Source: Sanderia malayensis
Lineage: Eukaryota; Cnidaria; Scyphozoa; Semaeostomeae; Pelagiidae
Reading direction: 5' to 3'
DNA length: 64,000 bases
NCBI GenBank assembly: GCA_013076295.1
Contig: RQOL01000466.1
Location: forward strand, 5,499,080-5,563,079
Every line of letters starts with the position of its first letter. Position 1 is the first letter of the stretch. Under the pieces are notes generated by a model. That model saw only the letters and a list, made by a program, of their open reading frames with translations, was not told the origin of the DNA and did not search any database. The position numbers were made by a program, and so were the translations under genes. Below, one piece after another: positions 46,357 to 58,063 of this stretch.

Positions 46357-49300
46357 ATGAAAACAAATAAATTGAAAATGTGGAAAAGCCTGGTGATACT
46401 AGTTTTGCAATTGGCTAGCTTGGTTCTATCTTCAAATAAGTAAGTGATGTTTTTTGATATGTTTATCCCAGCCATGTTATTCTATTTACTAATTAGATTC
46501 GCAAATTAATTACGTTTCAGGACTTTAATAGTAAATGAGAATGAGAGGGAAATAGCTTTGGTGGTCAGATTAATTGGCTCTCCTCAATATGATTTCAGAA
46601 TACGACCCAATTTTCCAAGTAAGTAACTTATGATATTTCAATGCATTCACTCATTTCCATCCGTTTAAGATATATAAGTTTAACTTTACCTTGACTTCAT
46701 ATTCGATTTATGAAATGGTGTACATATTCATTTTTAGTTGGCATATTTGTTTTAATTTATCAACTTATTCATCAACAGCTGGACCAACTGTCATCAAAAT
46801 CGATTTTACTGTCTTAAGCATCGAAGATCTACAAATTGAAGACATGGTATGTTTTGTTTTTGATTAATTTATACTATCGCAGATATAGATTCATAGATTA
46901 ATAATTAAAGTAAATCATCTTTACTTTATAAAAGGGATTTTCAATGGAAATATTTCTAATGCAACAATGGTATGATAAAAGATTACGTCATAACTATCAC
47001 CCTCATCTCGATGGCAGCAACTTTGTTGATAGAATATGGATGCCTGACACGTATTTCAAGGAATCAAAAATCGTCAAAAAACGTCAGATGGAAAAGAAAA
47101 AATTACTGCTTCGCATATATCCAGATGGTTTGGTGTATTATAGTACCAAGTAAGATATATTACGAGGGAGGTTTATTCAGACTTCAATCTTGTTTATTTG
47201 TTCAGCTATATAATTTAAATTTATATTACAGGGTGTCTTTACGTTTGTCTTGTTCAATGAATCTCGAGAAATTCCCCATGGATGTACAACAATGCTTAAT
47301 AACAATGGAAAGTTGTGAGTAATTAATAAGGTAATCTTGATGAGAAACCAATTGGTGAAGTATATATAATAATGTCGTGATTAATTATTTCAATGTTGTT
47401 ATTTGTTGAATAGATGGGTATGATGGTGGAGATGTAATTTACAAATGGAAGGATAACAAGTCAATGCATGAATTTAACCCAAGTACGCTTTCTCTTTCAC
47501 ACTACGAGCTCACTCCGATGATTCGACAAGAAAGGACACTGTCATACTTATACGGTAAAGTACCCATGCCATGTCCATTAGCGTAATGGAGAAATGTGGG
47601 GCCTTTAGTGAAAGTAGTGTTTTGTGGGGCCCCTATGATGCTTGACTAAATTTGAATATTTGGGCCCATTCGAGGCCAAATACGTGGAGGCCTTAGTTTG
47701 TGCTTGAAAAGTGCACATCCTGCATTACGTCATTTCATGTTTATATATATCCATGTCTATAGATCTCTAATAGAGGTGAACGTGAAGGATAGATTCTTAT
47801 AAACTATATTAAAATATAGTTTATAAGAATGTCGGGACAGCATCAGAATATCGAGCACAACCAGGACCAGGAATTTTTGTTTGCCTGAGCTCTCTGAGAT
47901 AAACAAGGGTTGGTTGAGCATAGCTGAAGAATAATTTCGGGCTCAAAATATCAAGTTTTCAAAAATATATCGAATCTCGACAAAAATTAGAATTCTTGCC
48001 AAAAAAGGTCGAGTTTATTGTATCATATATATTTACTTATTTTTATTGTTTGAAGCAATTGGGTTATATTTACTTATTTTTATTTTTTGAAGTAGTTGGG
48101 TTATTATTAATGATTGTAATAGATTATTAATTGGTTGTACTTTTTATTTTTAGGTAAATGGTCATCATTGGAAGTGAAGCTAATGTTTAAAAGAATAAGT
48201 AGTGCCTTCATACCTGCCATGTACTTCCCATGCACTGTCATCGTGCTTGTGTCATGGATAACTTTCTTCATTCATCCTAATCATTTTCCGGCAAGAACAA
48301 ACCTGTGTGCTATTTCTGTGTTGACCATGCTGACACTACAAGGAGCGATAAACAACACATTACCAAAAGTAAGTAAGCATGTCTACAACATATTACCAAA
48401 CGTGAGTAAGCATTTGAACAGCACATTACCAAAAGTAAGTAAACATGTAAACAACACGTTACAAAAAGTAAATAAGCATTTGAAAATCACATTACCAAAA
48501 GTAAGTAAACATGTCAACAACACGTTACAAAAAGTAAGTAAATATTTGAACAGCACATTACCAAAAGTAAGTAAGCATGTAAACAACACGTTACAAAAAG
48601 TAAATAAGCATTTGAAAATCACATTACCAAAAGTAAGTAAACATGTCAACAACACATTACAAAACGTAAGTAAACATGTAAACAACATGCTACCAAATGT
48701 AAGTAAGCATTTGAACAGCACATTACCAAAAGTAAGTAAACATGTAAACACTAATTATTCGAAATAAAATAATGATAAAAATAAGGTGTGAAAATTAGGA
48801 AAAATCAGGCTTAAGAAGTAACAGTGAAAAGTTGAATGACAATTGATTTGAGATGTTACTGATAAAATTTACAAGGCCGATTTGTCCTACCAAGCTTAGA
48901 TCTCCTCAATTTGGAAATGTTTTTTTAATATGAATGTATTTCTTGTTTAAAGGTGAGCTATCTAAAAGTGATAGATACCTACGTAATGGGTTGTGTTCTG
49001 TTTGTGTCGTTTGCATTCGTCGAGTACGCAATAGTACTGCTGCTGAAACATAAGAAGAAACGAACTATGTCAAAGCGAGAAAAAAAGAAAATTGAAAAGG
49101 TCAGTTGTGTTTAAATTCAGAATGCATCAAAAGACGTATTGAATAAATTACTCATCAGTTATAACAAACTCTAACTTCTTTCTTCTAGCTTATTGCGACA
49201 GGTGCGACCGAACTCCACAAAGTTGCAGATGAAAACAATGACATAATAAGGCGTGGTAAGACAAACTCATGGAGAACATTTTATATGAAAGAAAGTTGGC

Positions 49301-49398
49301 CATTAATTTTAGATGAGTATTCCAGATCCTTTTTTCCGCTCTCATTCATAATATTTAATATAGTCTATTGGGTAACATCAATGAAAAATTCTGCATGA
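46357..49398 (+). CDS. Cys-loop ligand-gated ion channel subunit, anion type
   Basis: Nine exons join in phase: 46357-46439, 46521-46618, 46779-46846, 46935-47149, 47232-47314, 47414-47554, 48154-48368, 48953-49099 and 49189-49398 (TGA). Exon 1 encodes a signal peptide (MWKSLVILVLQLASLVLSS). The extracellular domain has YDFRIRPNFP, IWMPDTYFKESK and the Cys loop CSMNLEKFPMDVQQC with 13 residues between the cysteines. Helix M1 is FIPAMYFPCTVIVLVSWITFF. M2 follows FPARTNLCAISVLTMLTLQGA; the PAR motif at its start is typical of chloride channels of the GABA-A/glycine/GluCl group. M3 is in exon 8 (YVMGCVLFVSFAFVEY) and M4 at the end (YSRSFFPLSFIIFNIVYWV). Length about 355 residues, with a short M3-M4 loop rich in Lys. 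The ligand is unknown. After M2 the splice donor is replicated (separate entry), which may vary the M2-M3 loop. Confidence 0.93.
47793..47830. other. Perfect 18-bp hairpin in channel intron 6
   Basis: The arms attcttataaactatatt and its exact complement are separated by two bases. It lies in the 600-bp intron between the exons for the ligand domain and M1. It may be an element remnant. A structural role in splicing cannot be judged. Confidence 0.6.
48369..48764 (+). repeat. Tandem array of 12 splice-donor-bearing 33-bp units
   Basis: From the normal donor of exon 7 (gt at 48,369), twelve 33-bp units follow without gaps. Each begins with a donor-like gtaagtaag, gtgagtaag, gtaagtaaa or gtaaataag at 48,369, 48,402, 48,435, 48,468, 48,501, 48,534, 48,567, 48,600, 48,633, 48,666, 48,699 and 48,732. 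Each ends with acattaccaaa-like sequence, a copy of the exon end that encodes NNTLPK. Unit length is 11 codons, so all donors have the same phase and the exon frame stays open through every unit, to a stop at 48,765-48,767. Units 2-5 and 6-9 form a repeated block of 132 bp, so the array grew by both single-unit and block duplication. Confidence 0.95.
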
Positions 49399-50108
49399 AG
49401 CTATGAAGTATAAAAACGGTTGAACTTTGGAGGACACAACAATGCTTCATAAAATCGCCCGTAGTTTTGGTAGAAATTTAATAAACAGTTCATTTAGCTA
49501 GGTGCCTTTCCGACTTGCATTCTTTAATGGATGCAACGGCATTCTTTCAAAGCACTTGGGTGAGATTTAGATGGAACTAAGAATAGAAGTATTGTAACAA
49601 TAATTTGATGTGAATGGCGAAAATAATAATAACACCAACTTACCATCACGTTATTGTTAATTGTTCCATCAATTATTATGTTTTTGTTTCACAATTCATA
49701 TTAACTGGCGCTCAGCATCCTGCCTTAAAGCGCATTTTGACATTTTATAAGAAGTAGTTCATCATTTTTGTTTATTAACTCTGTTTTGCGATTTCTCAAA
49801 TAATTTTAATTAGGAATAAATTATGAGTAAGACAAACGTTAAAAAACAAACCAGTTTCTTCTTTCGTCTCTTAATTCAATGCCTATTAATTTGCGAAAAT
49901 AGTAAAGCAAAACACAAGGACTGAAAAGACGCTTTTGAAATAAATTTGTCGATTTAAATAGTCTCCTAAACAATAATATTTCAGTTTTTTTATTCTGCGC
50001 AAACCGTAATGTGAAGCCGAGCAATTAAACATCTTACAGCCTTTCATCTGTGGCAAGATCAGCCTTAAAAGTTCAACCTCAATAATCATGTGATTACCCA
50101 TGTGATTT
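49399..50108. other. Convergent 3' region between the channel and CCT5
   Basis: Both genes end here, so this 710 bp should hold two 3' UTRs. Sequence is AT-rich with several aataaa-like words (aataaa at about 49,479 on plus). No gene or repeat is recognised. Confidence 0.5.
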
Positions 50109-53100
50109 CTACATCTGATCACGTGAATGCGAACGAATATCATCAATCTTGAGAATCATGCGCACCAATTGCGTTGCAAGATTTATCTGCTGTTTCTTTC
50201 CATGTAATGTTTCAATGACATGTTGTTCTTTCATATCTGTCATTGAATAAAAAATCAGTATGATATTCAGCATTCCTCAATAACAAAGAACGATTACAAA
50301 ATAGCAATTAATGAGGAGGGGGTTGGTTATTTAACTTTTGAGGCTCCACAGCAAGGGTTAATAACATTCTCCGATAAACTTCAGAGAAATGTTCGTGTAA
50401 AATAGCTGCCAAATTAACTTTTATGAGCTTATATCGTCTAATAAATCACAATTTCACCATCGTTCACAATGTCAAAAACAAGGGGGCCAGATAGACGCAC
50501 TTCATGCGCTGCATTTGCTAACGCTCATGCCCCTTTCAACCCCACGTGCTATGGGTTATCTCGCTACGCTCGCCTGTCTATCTATTATCAAGAAACATTG
50601 ACTAATAGGCTTAATCCTCGGATTGAAGGTGGGCTTAATCCTCGTTTCAAAACAAGGACTTGTTGGACAGGAGGGCTTAATAGAGCATTATGACATATCG
50701 TACCATTCGTCCCTTTATCAAGACAATCAATGCCAAGTCTTGGGTTGTTTTCTGTTATTTGCCTTGCTTTAACCTCTGAGACTGTCTCGATCGAGCTGAA
50801 GCCAGAATTCTCTGCCAATGCCAATGGCACTGTTTCTAATGTTTCAGCAAATGCGTGCATGGCGTATTGTTCTACAGACGAAATCTACAAGACACGATAA
50901 GTATTGTTGAAGTAATCAATACGACACGAATGGACCAATTAAGCATGTTTAATAACGTGCAGGTTTCACACCTTGTCTGCAGCGGCGCTAACGGCCAATG
51001 AACAAGAGATTTCAGCGGCTCCTCCCCCGTAAACGATTCTGTTATCACGAACCAAGTTACGAATGACACAGAGAGCATCATGAATACTTCTTTTTGCTTC
51101 CTCGATAATCTAAGAACAGACAAGCACAATGAATAGGATGGGTGGTTGAAAGAGTTGGTTTAATGATGATTGCTCGAAATGCAAAAGAAGCAGACTTACC
51201 ATTCTGTTACCGCCTCGAATGAAAATAGTGACAGCGCGTGTATTCTTGCATTCTTCAATAACTAACATTTTGTCTTTTGTTGTTCCAAATGATAATTCTC
51301 TAACCACCCCAGCATGACCTAGTTTCTCTGGACTCAATTCAGAGAATCTTGGCACTATTCTTCCACCAGTTGCAATTGCAATCAGCTACAAAGGACAATC
51401 AGAGTGTTCAAAGACTATAGACATTTCAAGAATCGATTTACAATACCCCCAAGGCATGCTAAGCACTTGTTACCTCAATTTCTGGACCACCAACCCATCT
51501 AACAGCAGGAAGTTCATTTTGCAGCAACAAATGATTAGCCTCGTCATCGAAACCCCATTGACAAATTGCGAGGTTAGCTCCACTATCTTTGATTTGCTTA
51601 ATCATCTCTTCAAATTTCTCCTGTTCATACTTTCTCAGTTTCTTGTAATCATCAACAGATGAAATCTGAAGATTGTTCTTTGTCTTAGGCTTTGGTGGTT
51701 CAAACGGGCATGTTAATATCGCAAGTTTAGCATCACGAATTTCCTACAAAAGAACAAAACTTCAATATCTTAGCTTGGAAAGATACATGGAAATAGAAAA
51801 TAAATGTAAACAGATATATACAGCTCTACTAAGCCACAAGGTTCTTGATAGAAATTCTTTAATTTTTGAGGTTCCAGGAGAAAGATTATTAAACATGGAA
51901 AGGTTATTAAAAAGTTAATTAAAAATGCCTGTTTAAAACAAAGGAAAACTACATTATCTGAGCCTTTATGATTAAATCAATCACAATTTCATTTGCAATT
52001 TCAAAAACAAAGGAGGGCTTAATAGAAGGAGGCTTAATTCGAAATCTCAATTCAAAAAGGGGACTTATTAGTAAGGGGATTAATAGAGCATTTACATTGT
52101 ATAAATAAACAATAAGCATAAAAAATGAAACAAACCTTTGGCATTTGAGGATGACTCATATCTTTATCAACAATGACACCTTTTACCAACATTGTATCAT
52201 CTAATCGACCACCTTCTTTAGTTTGAATTTTAATCAATTCAAAGTCAACATCTTTCCTTTCCAAATCTGCCACTGATAACACTGCATCAACAGCTATTTC
52301 AGCCATTTGTTTCTGGCACCGATTCACACTAAAAAAGTAACATTCAATCTTTATAAAACAAAAGTTGTTAATAGCTGAAGGCAAAGGTACACTTTTATAG
52401 TCTCATATCTAACCACAGGCTACCCAACCGACTTTACACATTACCCCTGGTCACTACACTTCATAGCATGTAACATGGTGCAGTCACAAATGGCACTATT
52501 AACTATAAACAAGGTACTCATTTATACTCCTGAATGGATGGGGGCACCATTTGAGCAAATGTCTTGCCCAAGGATGATGTCCTCAAAAGTGGCTGGCGTA
52601 GATACTAAACCCACACAGCTCAGATCACAAATCAAGAACATTACCACTATGGTACAAAAGTCACATTGCAATACAAATTACTGGCATTGTTATTATAATT
52701 GCCAAGTGAAATGATGCATTTAATGTTAAACAGATAAGAACATTAAAGATACTATTTACATTTTTGATCCAAGAGTTGTCATTGCTGTTTCAACGAGATG
52801 CTCTCTCTTCTCAGGATTAATGGCAAATGATTCACTGATTTTATCAAGATTTTCAATTGCAACAGAGGCTGCCTGCTCATAGCCATCTGCAATTCTTATT
52901 GGATGAATACCTTTGTCCAACAACTGCTCAGCATGTTCAAGTAAAGCTCCAGCAAGCACTGAAAATAATTACATCAAATGCATACTCATTAATCCTACAG
53001 AATCTTTGAATCTCTGAATGTTAGTTCAAAAGGGAAGGAGCACTCAGGGCTATAGCAGACTGTTGCTATTTGACATCTGCAGATTTCTTTTGTTCTATAA

Positions 53101-56100
53101 AAATGTGAAGGTTTTCACTCCCACATGAATATAAACCTAATTCTATTTTAAGATAGGTTCACATTTACGTAATCACTCCCACAGGAATATAAACTTGCCT
53201 TGGTCTTAACCCTCTCATGCCCAGCGTCCCAGTAAGGTCCCAGATGAAAAAATTTTGCGAAAAATAAATTTGTTTAGAATTCGTTCAAAAATTGCACAAA
53301 GGACAATGTTTATGCGTAGAACTCGAAAATCAAGTTTGTTTTTGAAAATTCTGAAGGTAAGGGGGTCAAAATTCGAGGTAAAGAAGCACAATTTTATAGC
53401 TAAACAAAGAGATTTCTGGCTCGTGAAAGGGAAACTCAAGTTCGAAAATAGAATTGATTTAGATTTCCGTGTTCGATGAAGCCCGCGCGATGCAGGAGCA
53501 AAGCTGAGAATTAGTCATGAGTCATGCTACAATTAAAGGCTTGTTTCAACTAATGGTTTGAAATCTTAATAAGTGTCCGAGTATTTATGTAAGCTTTCTA
53601 CTATAATTAACATAACATATTCCAAATCAATTATTAGGATTTTATGTACAATTTCAAGGTACGATTTTAACAAAAACACGATAGGATTTTCACACATCAA
53701 AACTTTGATAGAGTTGTTTGAAGTAAAGAAGCCTGGGTAAAAATTGGCGGGAAAGTCAATTAGAATGGACCAGTAAGCCAGTTAGAATGGGCTGGACGGT
53801 TTGTAAAGTAAGCGATAAAGGCAAATTTGGTGGGAATTTTGTTGTTAATCACGTGACAAAAGTAGGCAAAAAGACATACAGAAATGCAGACATGAATGAT
53901 TGCAACCCAGCGTGGAAATACAGCACACCTTCCAAGCAACCAAAAGGCCAACATTAAGGATGTATTTCTAGATAATGACATCAAGTCGGGGGAAGCGTTT
54001 TGGCAACCCACTCAAGTCAACCAAGGAGCAGAAAAAGTCGTTATAAACGTACCATTCGTTGCTCAGTTGTATAGAGAAACTTATGGATGGGTAGATAAAA
54101 CTAATCAGCAGCTATCCTACTATAACACAGGATTTAGAAAGTGTGGGTGTATTTCCACGCTGGGTTGCAATCATTCATGTCTGCCAAAGTCTTTTGGCGT
54201 CAGTCAAGAGTTTCAGTGTCGGATACCCACTATCTATCACAACTAGTCTTCCTGTTCCCTTATTCCTTGACAATAGCTGTTCCACGATGTCATAATTTTT
54301 GCAATTTTGTGCATTTCTGTATGTCTTTTTGCCTACTTTTGTCACGTGATTAACAACAAAATTCCCACCAAATTTGCCTTTATCGCTTACTTTACAAACC
54401 GTCCAGCCCATTCTAACTGGCTTACTGGTCCATTCTAATTGACTTTCCCGCCAATTTTTACCCAGGCTTCTTTACTTCAAACAACTCTATCAAAGTTTTG
54501 ATGTGTGAAAATCCTATCGTGTTTTTGTTAAAATCGTACCTTGAAATTGTACATAAAATCCTAATAATTGATTTGGAATATGTTATGTTAATTATAGTAG
54601 AAAGCTTACATAAATACTCGGACACTTATTAAGATTTCAAACCATTAGTTGAAACAAGCCTTTAATTGTAGCATGACTCATGACTAATTCTCAGCTTTGC
54701 TCCTGCATCGCGCGGGCTTCATCGAACACGGAAATCTAAATCAATTCTATTTTCGAACTTGAGTTTCCCTTTCACGAGCCAGAAATCTCTTTGTTTAGCT
54801 ATAAAATTGCGCTTCTTTACCTCGAATTTTGACCCCCTTACCTTCAGAATTTTCAAAAACAAACTTGATTTTCGAGTTCTACGCATAAACATTGTCCTTT
54901 GTGCAATTTTTGAACGAATTCTAAACAAATTTATTTTTTCGCAAAATTTTTTCATCTGGGACCTTACTGGGACGCTGGGCATGAGAGGGTTAAGAGAGGT
55001 TCATTTTTATTGTAAACGCTATATTTGGCCGCATTCTTTATCAAGACCCCCTCTCTAATAAGCCTCTCCCTTAAAACAATAAATTAAGTCCCCTTCTTTA
55101 TTACGCCACCCCCTTGGCCTTGAAATTGTGTCACATGAGCATGCTTCCGAGCATTTCCAAGCCACTCCCCTTGGCTTTGTTTCACATGAGCATTTTTCTC
55201 AAGTTTATTTGAGAATTTTATAAAGCCCCCATCTCTAAAAGGCCTCCGTTGGAAACCTCAAGAATTAAACAAGCCCCCAGGCCTCAATAGCAGTGCCGCA
55301 TTTACCCATGGGCCAACTGGGCCCGGGCCCAGGGGCTCCCTAAGATTCTTAGATTTAGGGGGCCCCGAGCAAAATTTCGAAAAACCTATGAACTGTTGTT
55401 GATTTTATTCTTGTGTTTGAATTGAGAAGTAATGTCTTCAAACAACACAGTAGCTTCATTTTTTGACAATATGTGATGCTTAAATGATACATTATTCATT
55501 GAAGCTGGATGTCATAAACTGATTTTGGCGCCATCAGCCAGTAATCAAGATTTTCTTTTAATTTTATTTCCGTTAGCAAGTTGTTAGTATGCCAATAAAA
55601 TTGTGGTTACAGGGTACTGAGGACTATACACATGACAAAAAACTTCTTTTACATATTTCAAGGGGCCCAAGTCAATTTTGGGCCCAGGGCCCCAACTGAC
55701 TTAAATGCGGCCCTGCTCAATAGAGCTTTTACATTAGTTGACTTCTTACCACATAAAGTTTAATTTAATTTTCTTACTTGAAATGTAGAACCCAACAATA
55801 GAACTCTTTGATTGGTAAATTAAAAAAAAAATAAAATGTGCATCTTACCAACAACTCCAGTTGTACCATCACCAATTTCATCATCTTGTGATTTTGAAAG
55901 TTGAACCATCAATTTCGCAATTTGATGTTCGACATCCATCATATCAAGAATTGTTGCACCATCATTTGTGATTGTAACCTCTCCATCTGGACTTACAAGT
56001 ATTTTATCCATACCTTAAAAGAAAAAGCAAGATGCCCAAAATTAACATAACACAGTATGCACACTTTTTATAAAACTTGCATGATGGGATTGAGAAGTGA

Positions 56101-57235
56101 GTCCTTAAGACACACATTCTTGGGAAGCCAAGCAGAAGAAGGGATGGGACAGAACAGTAAAGGAGGTCTTTGGGTCTATGGAAAAGGCAACTAGGATTGC
56201 TCATAACAGACGTTTTCATCACACTGCCATAAAGAAAGCCATGCTCTGACCAGAGTTTGCTACGACAACAACCTCAGAGCCTGTTCTTAACGTTCAATAT
56301 TTTGGGACCTGTTTGAGCAAATTGTAGGACTAAAAGTTCTTGAGCATTTCCTTAACTTCAGCTTTGCATTTAGCGACAAAGATGGTAACAGTGATGCAAA
56401 AACACATTGAAATTTAAAATTTGCTAATACTTTTGGTTACAAAAACACCAGAAACTCATACAAGACAAGAAGAAAGTTCAAATAAAAAGTACAAGGTAAT
56501 CATATGTGCGATTCTCAGTTATTTGTGGTGATGCAGTTATTCAATTTTGAAAATTTCGTTCGTAGCAATTTTCTCTTTGGTGGTACAAGTCCTTTAAATT
56601 TCTAGGCCCTGCATATGTGGGTTCCTTATAACGGGGTTTTTCATAAGAAAGGTGTGTATCTAACACAAACGCAAATACAACAATTTATAGCAAATATATA
56701 TCCTAATAACCTGTACTAATTAGCAGTAATATAGATTGAATACCTTTAGGTCCAAGAGATGTCCTCAATGTGTGTGACACAGTTTTTGCAGCAAGAATAT
56801 GCGACTAAAAAATAATTGATAGTTATGATAACAGCATTTAGTTGCAAAATTGCAACAAATGTATTAATATTTGAAGGCGAATTGACTGTATGCCGTGGCT
56901 ATATTCAAGTAACATTTGTTTGTGTGGATTCTTGGAGACAAACATGTTGCTGCCTGCCACTCCCACCCCCATTTCTTCATCTATTTACACTACTTCGCTT
57001 TCTATCTTTTGCAATTCGCCTCTAATATAGTTTAATAGTAGAAGAGACCTGAATTATTCTAATACAATAACAAGCTTTAGTAATAAAAACTTCGAATAAA
57101 ATATAAAAAGAAGAATGGTGGTGCATCCGCATTTACCTTCAAAGCATCTAGGCCGGTCAATCGTCTTTGTTTGTCTTGGTCATTTAAGATAAGAAATGGT
57201 CTTCCATATTCATCAAATCCTAACATCTGAGCCAT
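50109..57235 (-). CDS. CCT5: CCT5, T-complex protein 1 epsilon subunit
   Basis: Ten exons join in phase into 539 residues: 57235-57137, 56804-56744, 56013-55849, 52958-52760, 52328-52136, 51743-51474, 51385-51200, 51109-50972, 50884-50704 and 50236-50109 (TAG). The start [16 protein letters not shown], the nucleotide loop TSLGPKG, the ATPase motif [58 protein letters not shown] and the tail [18 protein letters not shown] follow epsilon subunits along the full length; human CCT5 has 541 residues. The protein is one of eight subunits of the cytosolic TRiC ring that folds actin, tubulin and WD-repeat proteins using ATP. No residue break is seen. The intron at 52,959-55,848 carries a piggyBac fold-back, a hAT MITE and pyrimidine-run repeats. 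TPK1 is transcribed divergently 1.46 kb away. Confidence 0.97.
50595..50695. repeat. G-run 'gggcttaat' repeat at CCT5 exon 9
   Basis: Three copies of (g)ggcttaat(cctcg/agagc) lie directly beside the donor of CCT5 exon 9, on the intronic side. It belongs to the same theme as 35.3 and 36.0 kb, here shortened. Confidence 0.5.
52015..52100. repeat. G-run 'ggaggcttaat' repeat in CCT5 intron
   Basis: Copies of gagggcttaatag, ggaggcttaattcgaaa, ggggacttattag and ggggattaatagagcatttac lie head to tail next to CCT5 exon 5. The terminal word gcatttac recalls the 35.3 kb copy. Confidence 0.5.
53210..54989. mobile_element. piggyBac-type fold-back element with transposase fragments
   Basis: The element is bounded by TTAA (53,206-53,209 and 54,990-54,993) and its ends read CCCTCTCATGCCC in inverted orientation, the TTAA/CCC pattern of piggyBac. 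The arms, 53,210-53,888 and 54,310-54,989, are about 680 bp and nearly identical inverted copies. Inside the loop a further 38-base inverted pair (53,886-53,923 and 54,146-54,183) is seen. Transposase pieces occur on both strands: [16 protein letters not shown] and [12 protein letters not shown] are encoded in both arms, [16 protein letters not shown] on the minus strand, and [15 protein letters not shown] on the plus strand near 54,060-54,130. No complete transposase exists. It lies in CCT5 intron 3. Confidence 0.88.
55035..55285. repeat. Pyrimidine-run 'aagcccccctct' repeat in CCT5 intron 3
   Basis: Repeated words aagaccccctctctaataagcctctccc, ttaagtccccttctttatta and aagcccccaggcctc run up to the hAT MITE. 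This is the complement of the G-run repeat theme. The MITE inserted in it, since its 8-bp duplication (ctcaatag) is part of this repeat. Confidence 0.55.
55291..55715. mobile_element. hAT MITE, deletion derivative of the 11.3 kb transposon
   Basis: Begins CAGTGCCGCATTTACCCATG and ends TTAAATGCGGCCCTG, with a perfect 8-bp duplication, ctcaatag, at 55,283-55,290 and 55,716-55,723. Its left 320 bp matches the left flank of the 3.3 kb hAT element (gggcccgggcccaggggc, then ttagatttagggggccccgag) and its last 60 bp matches the right end. The transposase region is missing. It therefore could be moved only by a transposase supplied in trans. Located in CCT5 intron 3. Confidence 0.93.
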
Positions 57236-57554
57236 TTTGAGCCTTAAATTTTATTTTCACTAGATATCTCGTTATAATAAGTTGAGATTCCACAGATTGA
57301 TGCAGATGTAAATGTCGATATTCTGGACAACCTTCAAAAATGCCTAGGCCACACACAACAAGCTAAGGAAGCGATAAGCGAAGCGAGGCCAGCAGAGAGT
57401 ATTTACAAGCAGGCAGACCTTCCAGAAACTTCTCAAAAGCAATCAGCTCAAGAAAATTGTTGTTGGGCGGGGACATGAGATGGGACATGGGACACACCTA
57501 AAATATTTATTAAGCCCCCAAAGGGATGGGGCTTGCTTAATACAAATTACAATA

Positions 57555-57693
57555 CCAAGAGTTTTTGTGAGTACATATATTAGAATATTAGATAAAATTT
57601 TGAGCATAATAGCAAAGCCGTACAATGACAACATGTTCGTCTAAACTTGTTCCTTACCCCAGTATGCTGAGCAAGCGGTTTGGACAAGATTCG
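57555..57693. repeat. Direct duplication, copy 1 (139 bp; partner at 58,064-58,205)
   Basis: The segment from ccaagagtttttgtgag to ggacaagattcg recurs 510 bases on with a handful of substitutions and one 2-3 base insertion. Both copies lie in the short intergenic space between the divergent CCT5 and TPK1 genes. Copy 1 overlaps the exon-like frame below. Confidence 0.85.
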
Positions 57694-57808
57694 TACAATA
57701 CGTTCGTTATTATTTTCCTTTCAGAATAAACAGTATATCTTCCCGGTACAACTAGACCGTCTTTAAGAAATCTTTGACCCGTTGGCGAAAATTCTAAGTG
57801 CAGCTTTT
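57654..57808 (-). other. Exon-like open frame of unknown identity
   Basis: On the minus strand a good acceptor (tttctattccag) precedes a 51-codon frame, KLHLEFSPTGQRFLKDG then LVVPGRYTVYSERKI and SCPNRLLSILG. It ends either at a TAA or at an internal donor (gg|gtaagg at about 57,658). The residue mix looks protein-like. I do not recognise it. It lies 420 bases upstream of the CCT5 start on the same strand. It could be an upstream CCT5 leader exon, an exon of a lost gene, or chance. Confidence 0.3.
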
Positions 57809-57894
57809 CTGGAATAGAAACTTGCACAATGAAAATGATAGTTCAATTGGTAAATGAAATTATTAAATTATTTATTACCATCTTGTAAAATTAT

Positions 57895-57995
57895 CAAGCC
57901 CCCCTCTCAATTAAGCTCCCCCTCTCTTATAAGCCCCCCTTCAAAAGTGGTTGATTGCAATAAGCCCCCGGGGGGGCTAAAAAGAGAATTTACGG
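57895..57995. repeat. Pyrimidine-run 'taagccccc' repeat
   Basis: The words aagcccccctctcaattaagctccccctctcttataagcccccc and ataagcccccggggggcta end at gaatttacgg, the terminal word shared with the copies at 35.3 and 36.5 kb. Lies between the two copies of the 139-bp duplication. Confidence 0.55.
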
Positions 57996-58063
57996 TAAGG
58001 TACATGTATATTATATCCTATCTCTATGTAATCTACAGACTCCTGATTCTTGGATTTTGCATT

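Noticed and set aside
48383..48751. 122-codon antisense frame rich in CLLTFGNVLF repeats
   Set aside because: It is the complement of the 33-bp array. A repeat unit of 11 codons without a stop is open in such frames automatically.
48369..48764. CRISPR-like regularly spaced repeat
   Set aside because: The units abut without unique spacers, the genome is eukaryotic, and each unit is plainly a copy of the adjoining exon end and splice donor.
53896..54246. Independent 116-codon gene inside the CCT5 intron
   Set aside because: It lies in the loop of the piggyBac fold-back and carries a piggyBac-like [12 protein letters not shown] segment.
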